NCBI RefSeq assembly: GCF_014066305.1
Contig: NW_023501074.1
Coordinates: forward strand, 124,001-188,000
DNA: 64,000 bases
Reading direction: 5' to 3'
Source of the DNA: Letharia columbiana
Taxonomy: Eukaryota; Ascomycota; Lecanoromycetes; Lecanorales; Parmeliaceae
The notes under the pieces are model-generated. The model searched no databases. It was not told where the DNA came from and was given only the letters and a program-made list of their open reading frames with translations. How positions within the stretch are numbered: position 1 is the stretch's first letter; each line of letters begins with the position of its first letter. The translations under genes were made by a program, and so were the position numbers. Below, one piece after another: positions 12,662-23,029 of the stretch.

Positions 12662-13590
12662 ATATTAATATATATAAATAACTAAGATAGAGTTACGTTA
12701 AAAAATCTTAAATTTATATATATAATTAATTATAATTTTAAGTTTATTATACTATTTAATTAAATCGATTAAGTTAGCTCGCTAGCTCTCTTAAGATCTC
12801 TTATTAAATAAATAGATATACGTTAATTATAAATAAAATAACTTTTTTATTTTCTATTAAAAATTTAAGATTTTTTTTAAATTATAAAGCGTAGTTTATA
12901 CTTTTAAACGATATAAAAATTTCGAGATTTAGTCTTATAATTATTTAAAGATAAGAAATTTAAATATAATAATTAATTATTACTCGATAATCTTAAGTAA
13001 AAAATAGATATATAATTTAAAATTTTAAAATACTCTTTTTATTTTCTATTAAAAAATTAAACTTTATATTTATATTAAAAAAAAAAATTAAATTTTAAAA
13101 AATATAATTAAATTAAGTTTTATAAATACTTATAAATAAAAAATTTAAATATCGCTTATTAAAGTTTACTCGATAGTCTTAATTTAAATAAATATAAATT
13201 ATTTAATTTTAGAATAAATTTTTTATTTTTTATTAATTTTTTTTTTAAAATTATAGATCGTAGTTTAGACTTTTTAAAAATAATTTAATTTATAAGTTTA
13301 ATCTTATAAATATTTAAAGATAAAGTTTTTTTAATATAAGCTTAAATAGTCGAGTATTAATCAATTTCAATAAAACTCTAAACTATTTTACTCTCTTCTC
13401 GATTCGAATTTATTAATCTTTCTCGTAAAAAAAATATAAAATTATAAAAATTATAAAATTAATAAAATTTCTATAAATTAAAAAATAAAGCTTAATTATA
13501 ATTATAAAAAAAATCTATAATAGATATTAAAATTAATTTCTTACTAATTAAATTTAAATTAATTTAAAGTTAATTAATTCTTTAGAAATC
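12662..13590 (+). repeat. Family Y repeat, left part, split by an LTR element
   Basis: The head is at 12,662-12,800, followed by about three degenerate Y units to 13,330. The part at 13,325-13,590 matches the reverse complement of 29,840-30,100. The sequence seems to continue after the LTR element at 15,127, where Y-like blocks and a tail-like motif (TTTATAAATTTAAACTTATA, about 15,330-15,345) reappear. Confidence 0.5.
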
Positions 13591-13597
13591 TATTATT

Positions 13598-13762
13598 TAT
13601 TAGAATTAGTATAGATACGATATTAGTATAAGTGAGATAGAATAGAATAATAAGATTATCGAATTATATATGTAAAAAGGAGATATAATATAATAGGGGA
13701 TGCCTCCGCCAAGGCCCGCTAGCTATAGGGCTGAGTGATATGTTAAGGATACGCTCGTAATA
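13598..13762 (-). repeat. Left LTR (3-prime) of the small element
   Basis: 165 bp. The left half is RIPed like the other copies. From about 13,690 rightward it keeps CA and TG (GGGGATGCCTCCGCCAAGGC) where the other copies have TA, so it shows the near-original LTR sequence. Confidence 0.85.
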
Positions 13763-13776
13763 CTACCCCCCTCTCT
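13763..13776 (-). promoter_or_regulatory. Polypurine tract of the small LTR element
   Basis: CTACCCCCCTCTCT on the plus strand reads as AGAGAGGGGGGTAG on the minus strand, directly beside the LTR. This is the second-strand primer position of an LTR retrotransposon and fixes the element's orientation. Confidence 0.75.
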
Positions 13777-14138
13777 TAATAGCCATAGCCCCCATAGCTG
13801 GTAGACCGGAGATGCACGCCCATTGCTTGCCCTGCGTTTCCAAACATCCATAGTCCGGGTAGGCCTCGACCGGAGACGATTTGCCGAGGTGTAGTGGTAG
13901 TAGTCGAAAACATCGGATCGTATATTGGTCTTGACTGTGCCATCCATGCCTGCGCTCCCACATTGTTATGCAGAGATCCTGAAGATATTAGCCATATCTT
14001 GCCTGCGTGCCAGCAAGATTCTTCGAGTTCTTCTCCTTGTCTAGTCTTTCGCCATAGTCCATTCGGTAGAATTGAAGAAAATTCAACGCATGCATTCACC
14101 TTCCAACACCTTTTGATAGCCTGGCCTGGGAGCATCAC
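13776..14138 (-). CDS. Hypothetical 120-codon ORF in the cargo island
   Basis: The longest frame in the RIP-free cargo, in the same orientation as the element and ending exactly at the polypurine tract. The predicted product starts MMLPGQAIKRCWKV, has a TTTTT run at about residue 80 and ends GGYGY. I see no signal peptide, membrane span or known motif. Two shorter minus-strand frames and a 105-codon plus-strand frame (13,894-14,211) overlap it and none is clearly better, so coding status is uncertain. Confidence 0.2.
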   Translation of the reverse strand: MMLPGQAIKRCWKVNACVEFSSILPNGLWRKTRQGEELEESCWHAGKIWLISSGSLHNNVGAQAWMAQSRPIYDPMFSTTTTTPRQIVSGRGLPGLWMFGNAGQAMGVHLRSTSYGGYGY

Positions 14139-14215
14139 TGTAGATTTGCTCTATGTCTCCCATGCTCTTGCCATTAAGTACATCTATTCCATTCTTTATC
14201 TCGACTCATAGCTAT

Positions 14216-14957
14216 CTTACTTAGTAGTCGTTTACTATATTTATCCGCTTTATAAGCCTATCGCTTTAACTACTAGTCTTATATACTCGCCTCGACTATT
14301 AGTATTCTATAGGCTTACCCGTTCTAAGCTATTAGTTTTATATATTCGTCTTAAGCTATTATAGCGAGTACTTAGTAGCTAACGATTTAACTAATATAGA
14401 TAACTCTTATAACTTAAGTACTTATCGATTTATGAGATTTAATAAAAAGAAAAGAAAAGAATTAAATATATTAAATATTATTTAATAGTAGACTTATTAT
14501 ATATATTATCGATATACTTAATAAAGAGATTAAATCGTAATTATATTATTAGATTTATTTTCATCGCTATTATAGTAGGCTTATTATAGTATATAGAGGT
14601 ATTTATAATAACTTCTTTCTACTATTAATTCGCTAGTCGTATAAATAATCTCAATATCTTATTTATTCCTCGCCTACTATTCTAGCGAGACCGTTTCGCT
14701 ATTTTATTAAATACTCTTTAAAATCGATTTACTTATATAATAGACTTCTCTAAAAATACGATAACTTAACTTAATATCTTGCTAAAGCTCTCTATTAGCG
14801 TATTTCTTTAAATTCGTTCGCTAATTTAAATAAAAGAAAATAGATCTTTAATAGCTATTAATTACTCTACTATTCTCGAGTATATAACTAAGAATCTAGT
14901 TACATCTTATTCGTATAAGTTTCTCTTCGTCGAGAATATAAAGAAGTCTTATTATAA
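14216..14957 (-). mobile_element. RIPed 5-prime internal part of the small LTR element
   Basis: From about 14,630 to 14,957 it matches 22,478-22,700 of the large Gypsy element, the region beside the 5-prime LTR. Shared blocks include CTTTAAAATCGATTTA and TTTCTTTAAATTCGTTCGCT. The part at 14,216-14,630 has no match that I can see. Confidence 0.6.
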
Positions 14958-15121
14958 TATTAGAACTAGTATAGATACGATATTAATATAAGTAAGAAAG
15001 ATAGAATAATAAGACTATCGAATTATATATATAAGAAGAAGATATAATATAATAGAGAATATCTTTATTAAGACTCGCTAGCTATAGAACTAAGTAATAT
15101 ATTAAGAATACGCTCGTAATA
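14958..15121 (-). repeat. Right LTR (5-prime) of the small element
   Basis: 164 bp, fully RIPed, aligning end to end with the left LTR. It ends CGCTCGTAATA, followed by the TTATT target duplication. Confidence 0.85.
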
Positions 15122-15126
15122 TTATT

Positions 15127-15453
15127 AATATAACTTCTCTCTTTTCTATTAAAGTTTTACTATTATTTTTTTAAATTATATTACTTATTTTATACTTTTT
15201 AATAATTTAAAATTTATAAAATTTAATTCTATAGCTCTTAGTAAATTTTTAAATTATAATATCTTTACTTTTTAAAAGTTAAATTTAAGCTTAAACTTAG
15301 ATTTAAGATTTAATTACTTTTTATAAATAGTTTATAAATTTAAACTTATATCTTTATATATATATTATAAAACTATATTTATATACTATAAAAAGATAAA
15401 CTTTAATAAAATTATTATATATAAAAAATCTTTACTTTAATATATAAGATATA
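15127..15453 (+). repeat. Family Y remnant between two LTR elements
   Basis: Contains TTTTCTATTAAAGTTTTA, then AAAATTTATAAAATTTAATTCTATAG as in 4,140-4,165, and a tail-like TTTATAAATTTAAACTTATA. It is probably the right part of the Y copy that begins at 12,662. Confidence 0.45.
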
Positions 15454-15458
15454 GTAAC

Positions 15459-15622
15459 TATTAGAATCGATATAGATATAATATTAATATAGATATATTA
15501 AATAAGATAACTAAGATATCGAACTATATAGGTGAAAAGAAGATATAATATAATAGAAAATATCTTCGTTAAGGCCCGCTAGTTATAGAACTAAGGGATA
15601 TATTAAGAGTACGCTCGTAATA
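15459..15622 (-). repeat. Left LTR (3-prime) of the Gypsy element
   Basis: 164 bp, TATTAGAATCGA...CGCTCGTAATA, preceded by GTAAC. Confidence 0.9.
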
Positions 15623-15636
15623 CTACCCCCCCTCTT
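15623..15636 (-). promoter_or_regulatory. Polypurine tract of the Gypsy element
   Basis: CTACCCCCCCTCTT on the plus strand, a purine run on the coding strand next to the 3-prime LTR. It is the equivalent of the tract at 13,763. Confidence 0.8.
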
Positions 15637-16841
15637 CGTTAAATTATATCTCATAATTAGTAAGTAAAAAGATAGAAAAATAGATATATATACACGCTTA
15701 ACGTCTGAAAAAATAGTAAAAGTAGTAAAGAAATAACCGTATCCGGGAATCCTAGTATTATATCTTTCTTTATAAGAGATATTAAGAATGATAATAGCTC
15801 TTTATACTTACGCTATAGCGATATCGCTAGTCGAGGTATAAACGTATATAGAGAGTCTAGCCGAGAGGAAATCGATATAATATAGTAAAAATTATATTTA
15901 TAAACGTAGAGATAAATAATAGCGATTTTCGAACTCGTATTTAAGCGGATAAGATATCGGTGAAATAATATAACGTAATTAATTAAGGGCTCTTAAATCG
16001 AACCGAGCCGTAGATATTAAAAACTTTAATTTAATATTAAGTAACTTTAATATAGTCTTCTCTATAGTATATCATTTAGCTAATATCGATTATATTTAAT
16101 AACAGCGATAGCGTAGTTTATATATATACTAATATAGCTTCGAAAGATCTTTAGAGTTATATTAATAAGAGGGGCTTACGCGAAAGATTATATATAAGAT
16201 AACTCTCAATTAATATAGATCTAAGAAATCGATTCTTAAATTTAGAAAAAATAAGACTATTATAAAGATATCGAACGATTTTAATTCGACTAAAAATGAG
16301 GTATTCTCTATTATTTCATAAGTTAATTCTTTATAGATAAGGCTCTTCGAAATACCGTTTATAAAAGTTATTTACTAGGTCTTAGCAATTTTCGAATTTA
16401 CCGTCGTTCGCATTATACTAGGCGAGATTATTATCGAGATCTTTTTATTTAACTTTATACTTAAGACGATTATAAATTAATTTAAAGTTAAGTATTTCTT
16501 TAATAATTTATTTAATTCGATTATTAATAGTAATATATTTTAGTAAAGAATTTATCTATTCTAGTAATAGATTATTTATCGCGAGACTTAAGAGATTAAA
16601 GTAAAAGATATCGTAAATTCTTATACTTAGCGAAAGTTCTAGACGATATAAGATTTTAATAAAGTCTATAATTTTAAATAGATTAAATTTCTTATAGTCT
16701 AATTTATAGAAAGGGCGATTAAAGATAATATTCTTATTATTTAGAAAGATCGTATCGTCTATTTAAAAAGTAATCTTTTATTAATACTTATTAACTTATA
16801 TAACTATAGCCTTCTAAGCGCGGTCTATATTACTTCGAATA
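15637..16841 (-). other. 3-prime internal region of the Gypsy element
   Basis: Matches 54,533-55,745 of the second copy over its whole length. It lies downstream of integrase in element orientation. CG-containing words survive (for example AATCGAACCGAGCCGTAG) but no domain is readable. I did not find a clear chromodomain here. Confidence 0.55.
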
Positions 16842-17408
16842 TCATCTATAAATCTAAAAAGTTCCTACTAAATTTCAAATTGCTGATCTTGCGAATAGGG
16901 CTGAAATTAAGAATTCCGCCGGTTTAGCAACTATCTTAAAAATCAGCTAAAATTCCGTCGGTTTAATAACTATCTTAATTTTTTTCGCTAGTTCTATTAG
17001 TTTAATAGTAATACGTATAAAAAAAGAAAAGTTCTAATAATCGACGTTATGATAATAAGGTTCTATAATAATAAGTATTAATATCAACTTAAATTTAACT
17101 ACGGAATTAAATAATTTAATAAAATTAATCGCGTAGATAATACTCTAGTATAGCGTATAATAATACGTATATTAATAATAATATATATTAATATTATATA
17201 TAGAATAGTACTTAGAGTATATTAAAGTACATTACGCAAAATTTTTAAAGTTATTAAAAATTTTTTGAAGTTGCTAAATTAATAGAACTGGCGAAAAGAA
17301 TTAGATATAGATAAAGTCTACTTAATAGACTAAATCGTACTAAATCGTACTTATAATACGAACTCGGCGGAAATCGTGCGAAAAGAAACTTTTCAGATTT
17401 ATAGATAA
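16842..17408. mobile_element. TIR element (MITE-like) nested in the Gypsy element
   Basis: 567 bp absent from the corresponding place in the copy at 54.3-59.9 kb (near 55,750). The ends are inverted repeats: left TCATCTATAAATCTAAAAAG pairs with the reverse complement of the right end, TTATCTATAAATCTGAAAAG. TA flanks both sides (possibly AATAT), so the TSD is TA or slightly longer. A second internal inverted pair exists (TTCGCTAGTTCTATTAGTTT near 16,985 and its complement near 17,280). Parts keep TG and CA (TTGCTGATCTTGCG, GTTTAGCAAC), so it is less RIPed than its host. No ORF. Confidence 0.8.
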
Positions 17409-17419
17409 TATTTAAAAAC

Positions 17420-20000
17420 TTATTTTATATAATTCGTAATATTCTTTACTCGAGTAGTATCGAGACGCTTATATATAATCTCATAATCGATAGTATCTAA
17501 GCTAAAAGTTATTCGAGAATAGAATCTCTTATTTATAAGAAAAGATAAAATACTAGTAATTAATAAGATAATATTATTATTAGCGAATTTAGTAATAGAT
17601 AACTATTTTATCTAGTTATTCTATATATAATTATAGTATATTCGAAGATAACGCTCTATATTCTAATTCGCTCGTTCGATCTATTTATCGATTTTAGAGT
17701 AAAAGGCTATTAATAGCTTAGCTATAATATCTAATCTCTCGTAAAAAAACTTTTATATAGTAGCTATAAATTAGAGTTTTTAATTCGATATTATTAAGAC
17801 TAATAAGTCGTATAGACGAAATACTTTCTTAAGTAGTAAGTTAACTATCTTCTCTACGATAGTATCTTTATTAATATCGGAATAGGCTATATAATAATAT
17901 TCCTTAATAAGTTAATCGATTACTACTTAAATAGCGTTATAGTTATTAAATATAAATAAGTCTATAACGAAGTCGACTAATATATCTTACTATCGCTTTT
18001 ATAAGATTAATAGAAACTATAATAAATTATACTCTCGATCGCGAGGCGTTTTAGTCTTTTAATAAATATAGTAATTCTAAACGTAGATAGCTACGGTAAT
18101 TCTTATATCTCGCTAGTAGTATTTTCTTTTAAGTAGCTTATAAGTATATACTATCTCGAGATATTCGTAGAATAATTAATCGTATATCTCTCGAATAATA
18201 TCGATATATATATTATTGAATATCTATAAACGGTTTTAATAGTAAAGTATTCTATCTTATACGAAGCATTTACTAAGAGTAATCCCTTAAAACTTTTTCT
18301 TATTTTCGACGATAGCCTTACGAATTTTCGTATAATACTTATCTTTCTTATTAGCCCCTACTATTTTATAATAGATAGAGTTATTAATTATATATATATC
18401 GATATATTCGTTATCTAATTTCAATTAATTAGAAGTAAGAATTATTTAATATTATTAGCGTAATCGTTTATTCTTAAGATTAATTAATTTATACTTAGTT
18501 ATTTATATAAATATATTCGCCTTAACGTTTTAAGGTCTAAATCGATAAATAATCTTTATATTAAATTCTAATAATATATTCAAATATTAGACCTAGCGTC
18601 GACTAAGATCTCTTTTCTTAGTAAAATATATTAGTTCTTTATAATCGATGAAGATTCTAATAGAGATATTTATATATTTCAGCTCGAGGCGCTAATATTC
18701 TAGATAGCGAATAATTATTAATAGTTTCTTATCGTAGATCTAATAATTATACTTAATTAAGATTAGATTTTTATTATAGAAGGCTATCGGGTAAAGTACT
18801 CTCTTATCGTTATATTAAAAAAGAATATCTTTATTAATATAGTTAAAAGAGTTAATCTCTAGAATAGTCTTTTTTATTCTATTAAAATAACGTAGAACTA
18901 AAGCTTTAATAATAACGATTTTAAGAAAGTAAAAGACCTCTTAATATACTGGGGACTAATTAAATATAATCTTCTTTATAATAAGTTTTACTATAAATTT
19001 AACTATTTTAAAGAAGTCTTTAATAAATTACCGATAAAAATTATAAAATCCGATAAAGGCCTATATCTCTTTAAGATTAATAGATATAGTTTACTTAATA
19101 ATAGTCTAGATTTTAATAAGATCTATTCGTAACTCGTTTATAGATATTAATAAGTCTAGAAACTTAGTTTCTTAGATATAGAATTCGCACTTAAGAATAT
19201 TTATCTAAAGGTCGATATTCCTTAATTTCTAGAGAATTTATCTAACGTGTTAAATGTATTCCTTTTTTATCTTATTATAAATAAGTATATTATCGAGATA
19301 GATCTAGTAGAAGTCATTTAGATACTCGAATAGAATATTATTTATATATTATTAATATATAACCGAGCCGTTAGTTAGTTCGAAGGGGAGGATTTAATAT
19401 TTATATACTTTAAGAAAGATAATAAAAGTAGTAAAATCCTCGCTATCGGGGTATATATATAGTTTATTAAACGCGGCTATAATATCTAATCGAGTGAGAT
19501 ATTTATATTCTTAGATTCTTATTAAAATCTTATCTATTAATAAAATTAGATATTAGTTTCTTTTAGTAATAGCGTTTAGCTTTCGATAGTCTACGCAAAA
19601 ACGTAATCCTTTATTCGACTTTTCCGCGAATAGAATAAATAAGGCGAATAATATATGGCTTAATATTATAAATCCCTTCTTTAGATATTCGTTTAGATAT
19701 TTCTTTATCTATTCTAGTTTATATTCTAATATTAAATAAATTCTACTTTTTAAAAATTTTATCTTATCGAAGCTATCGTTAAATTTTAATTTATAATTAT
19801 AAGAACGATATAGGGGAAATATATTCGTCTTAATTTTATCGAAAATATTAAGATAGTCGTAATACTTCGTAGATAGCTTACGTTTTATCTTTTTAGAATT
19901 AATCTCGTCGATACTATTAATCTAAATAGAGTAATAAAAATTATAATACTTTTTATATTTCTTTTCTAAGTTATAGAGATAAGGTTTATTAATTAATATA
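17420..20000 (-). pseudogene. Gypsy pol remnant: RT, RNase H, integrase
   Basis: Read on the minus strand. Reverse transcriptase: K-E-G-F-I near 19,690; LRFCVDYRKLNA intact at 19,571-19,612; LDIIAAFNKL near 19,480; the catalytic box is YLDN at 19,271-19,300, where the second Asp is now Asn, as RIP of GAT to AAT would produce. RNase H: KKTILE plus a YPIAFY stretch between about 18,960 and 18,640. Integrase core: VDFVIDL near 17,965, VVID near 17,910, IISN for the expected ISD near 17,800, and an IERAN stretch near 17,670. Domain order is typical of Ty3/Gypsy. Many TAA/TAG codons and some frame changes interrupt it. Confidence 0.85.
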
Positions 20001-22700
20001 TAAGAATCGCGAGATATTCGATTAATAAGAGATATATATAATATTAGCGAGTTATTATAGATCTTATTTATCGTTAATATAAATAGTTTATTATCTTTTT
20101 TACGGGCTAGTTAATAATAGATCGCTATATTAATCTCGACGATATTAATAAACTTAGACTTCTTACTATTCTTATTCTTATTTAATAAGATATTCGAATT
20201 AATCTTATTATCGTAGATAGATAAGAGAGAGCTTTATCGTTTTAGTATAATAGATAAGAGAATAAGTAATATAAGTAATTGTAGCTTCGAAGTTAATAGA
20301 AAGGGAAGGTTGTTTATTATTAATATTTAATTATTATTATAATTATATTAATTAAATAGAAAGAGTATCTTATTTTATAATATATTAAAAACTACCTCGT
20401 ATTTATTCATTTAAGATTTTTTAACTATTATATCGTATTTTAATAATATAATTAATATTAAATATATTTCTTCTTAATAGTCTTTTATTATTATTATAGA
20501 GAGTAAATAGTATATAATTAATCGTTTTACGATCTAGTCGTTATAATTTCTTAATAATTTAGATTATAATAGTAAGAGTAATTCTAGATATAAGGCCTTA
20601 TATATCGCTAAGATTAAGGACTTATTTATAACTATATAAGTATCGATATATTTACTATCTATAAGAGAGTTCTAAAGTAAATACTTTCTTTCTTATAAAG
20701 ATAGTGTAATTTATATATAGAAAGAACGACGTATTAGAGCGTTATTAAGAGTATCTATTAGATATACTTTATAAGTACCTCTTATTATAACTTTAAAAGA
20801 GGCTATTCGTTTCTCGAATCTAAAGAAGAACCGTCGCTACCCGTAATATCGACGTTATCGATTTCGAATTCTTTATCTATTTCCATCGCGTAGAGTTATA
20901 TCTTCTCGAAGGCCTTTTTATCGATCTTAATTTAGATAGTTATTATATAGTCCTTTCGGTAATAGCCTTTCTTATCGTAGTTATAGTATATTAATTTCCT
21001 TAATTTTAAATTAATTATAATATTTAGAGGCGTAGTAATTATACTTAAACTAAACTCGATAATAAATATAAGACGTATATTAATCGCGGGTATTATCGTC
21101 GATATTCGTATTATAATTAACTTAATAATAATCTTTATAAACTTAAAATTCTTATAATTAATACGTTATAAATTATTTAGCTTTCGAAGATATTCTTTTA
21201 TAGCCTTTAAGATAGTAAAACCTTCTATAATCTATTATACCTCCTTTAATTTCTTTCTTAGTTTTTTAAAAAGATAATTCTCTAATATAAGAGTTTCGTT
21301 ATAGTTAAGAATAATGCCTAGTTAAATAAAGTCTAAATAGAAGTCGATAAAGGTTCGAGTCCCTTACTATAGAGTATATATTTATCGTCGAGTCGTGAGA
21401 CTACGTAGACTATCTTAGAGTTTTTAATAAGATAATAATCGCTATTAACTTTAAATTTCTATTCTATTCTAGAGAACCAGTCGTTCTAGATAAGATCGCT
21501 ATCGTCGATAAATAGAGGTGGGTCTAAAATCTTAACTAATTTCTCTTTTAAACGTCTAGACGTGCGTTTCTCCTCGATTAATAATAGCTATAAGTCTTTT
21601 ATTAACTATATCTTAAGATTATTAACTTTTCGCTATAAAGAAGTTATATTTTTTTAAAAATCTCGAGCTAGTTAATTTATCTTCTTAGTTATTCTATAGA
21701 TCTAATATAAATCATTTATAACTAGATTCTTTTTTATTATAATAACGTAATATCGAGTAATAACCTTCTAGAAATTATCTCGCTTCTAACGAATTTCATT
21801 TAATATAGTTATAAATTCGTCGAGTTAATACTTAATCTAATATTATAATTATTAAATACTAGCGATATTCTAAGACGTATTTATTAAATTTATTTTATTA
21901 AGAATATTATCTAGTAGAACTAATATTCGTCGAAACTTAGTTTACTCTAATAGAGTCTTAATTTAATCTATTCTTTTAATATTAAACTTCGCTATAAGAA
22001 AGAAGAAAGAAAGATTTAAAATAAAATAGAGAGAAGTTTAAATACTTTAAAAGAATAAATATTAGAGATATTAGATATACTAGAGAATAATAAAGCCTCT
22101 TTAAGACGTATCGAAATTATTCGATATTAAGAATAAAAAATTTCACTATAAAGTCTAAGATAAGGTTATTTCTTTACGAGGATTTAATATACTTATTTCT
22201 TAATTATTTAAGACGTTAAGAAGACTATAAGTATCTTAAATAGTAGTTTCTTAAGTATACTTACTTCGCTTAGAGGATTCCTTATCTCGTAGAGAAGTTA
22301 TATATAAAAAAGTTTTAAAGAATAGTATCTTTAATTAGCTATAACTCGATCGTTTCTTATCTAATTAAGACTTTATTAAAATTCTAGATATTATAATATA
22401 TAAAGTTATAGTAATACTACTAATATATATTTTAAATATAGAAATATAAGATAATATTAACTATTTCTTTCGATTCGCTAGCCGTATAAATAGTTTAATA
22501 CCTTCTTTATCCCTCGACTATTATTTACTAAAACTATTTCGCTATTTCTTTTAAACTCTTTAAAATCGATTTATCTATTTAATAAGCTTATCTAGAAATA
22601 TAATAACTTAACTTAATTTCTTACTAAAGCCCTTATTAACGCGTTTCTTTAAATTCGTTCGCTAATATAAATAAAATAAATAGATTAATCTTAGTTATAG
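20001..22700 (-). pseudogene. Gypsy gag and 5-prime leader region, decayed
   Basis: Lies between pol and the 5-prime LTR in element orientation, where gag, protease and leader are expected. I cannot read a CCHC knuckle or protease motif through the RIP damage. The section 20,001-21,500 matches 58,440-59,950 of the second copy, and 22,478-22,700 matches the small LTR element. Confidence 0.5.
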
Positions 22701-22864
22701 TATTAGAACTAATATAGATATAATATTAATATAAATATATTAAATAAGATAACTAAGGTATCGAACTATATAAGTGAAAAGAAGATATAATATAATAGAG
22801 GATATCTTCGCTAAGGCCCGCTAGTTATAGAGCTAAGAGATATATTAAAAATACGCTCGTAATA
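22701..22864 (-). repeat. Right LTR (5-prime) of the Gypsy element
   Basis: 164 bp, TATTAGAACTAA...CGCTCGTAATA, followed by GTAAC. It aligns without gaps to the left LTR, with mainly C/T and G/A differences. Confidence 0.9.
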
Positions 22865-23029
22865 GTAACGATTAATCTATTCGAATTTTAATTTTTTCTA
22901 AAGCTTTATTTTAAATAAGTTTTAATTATAGAAAATAATATTATATTTATTATTCTATTACTTTTAATCTAATTAATTTACTAAAAATAGATATCTATTA
23001 ATTATTATTTTAATTTATTATTATAATAT

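Larger units (their letters stand above)
13690..14215. other. RIP-spared cargo island in the small LTR element
   Basis: About 525 bp of normal base composition with frequent CA/TG, bounded by RIPed DNA on both sides. It covers the right 73 bp of the left LTR and about 450 bp of interior sequence with no counterpart in the related 7.4-kb element. Open frames of 66-120 codons exist on both strands, and none resembles a family I know. The simplest reading is a captured single-copy sequence, since RIP acts on duplicated DNA. It may be non-coding. Confidence 0.6.
13598..15121 (-). mobile_element. Small non-autonomous LTR element
   Basis: Two 164-165-bp LTRs (13,598-13,762 and 14,958-15,121) flank a 1.2-kb interior, and the whole is bounded by a perfect 5-bp TSD TTATT (13,593-13,597 and 15,122-15,126). 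The LTRs begin TATTAGAA and end CGTAATA, the RIPed form of TG...CA. The LTRs and the 14,630-14,957 segment match the Gypsy element at 15,459-22,864, so it is a deletion derivative or parasite of that family. The polypurine tract lies at 13,763-13,776 on the minus strand, giving minus orientation. It lacks pol. Its interior contains a RIP-free segment not present in the large element. Confidence 0.85.
15459..22864 (-). mobile_element. Full-length Ty3/Gypsy LTR retrotransposon, RIPed
   Basis: 7,406 bp, minus strand. The LTRs (15,459-15,622 and 22,701-22,864) are both 164 bp, and a perfect 5-bp TSD GTAAC lies at 15,454-15,458 and 22,865-22,869. A polypurine tract (AAGAGGGGGGGTAG on the minus strand) adjoins the left LTR. 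Between them, on the minus strand, come a probable gag region, reverse transcriptase, RNase H and integrase in the Ty3/Gypsy order. RIP has introduced many TAA/TAG codons and changed catalytic residues, so it cannot be autonomous. RIP is lighter than in the related copy at 54,336. It is itself interrupted by a TIR element at 16,842-17,408. Confidence 0.9.

Noticed and set aside
13894..14211. 105-codon plus-strand ORF in the cargo island.
   Set aside because: It overlaps a longer minus-strand frame, has no recognisable motif, and its last residues are encoded by partly RIPed DNA. Kept only as a remark in the cargo entry.
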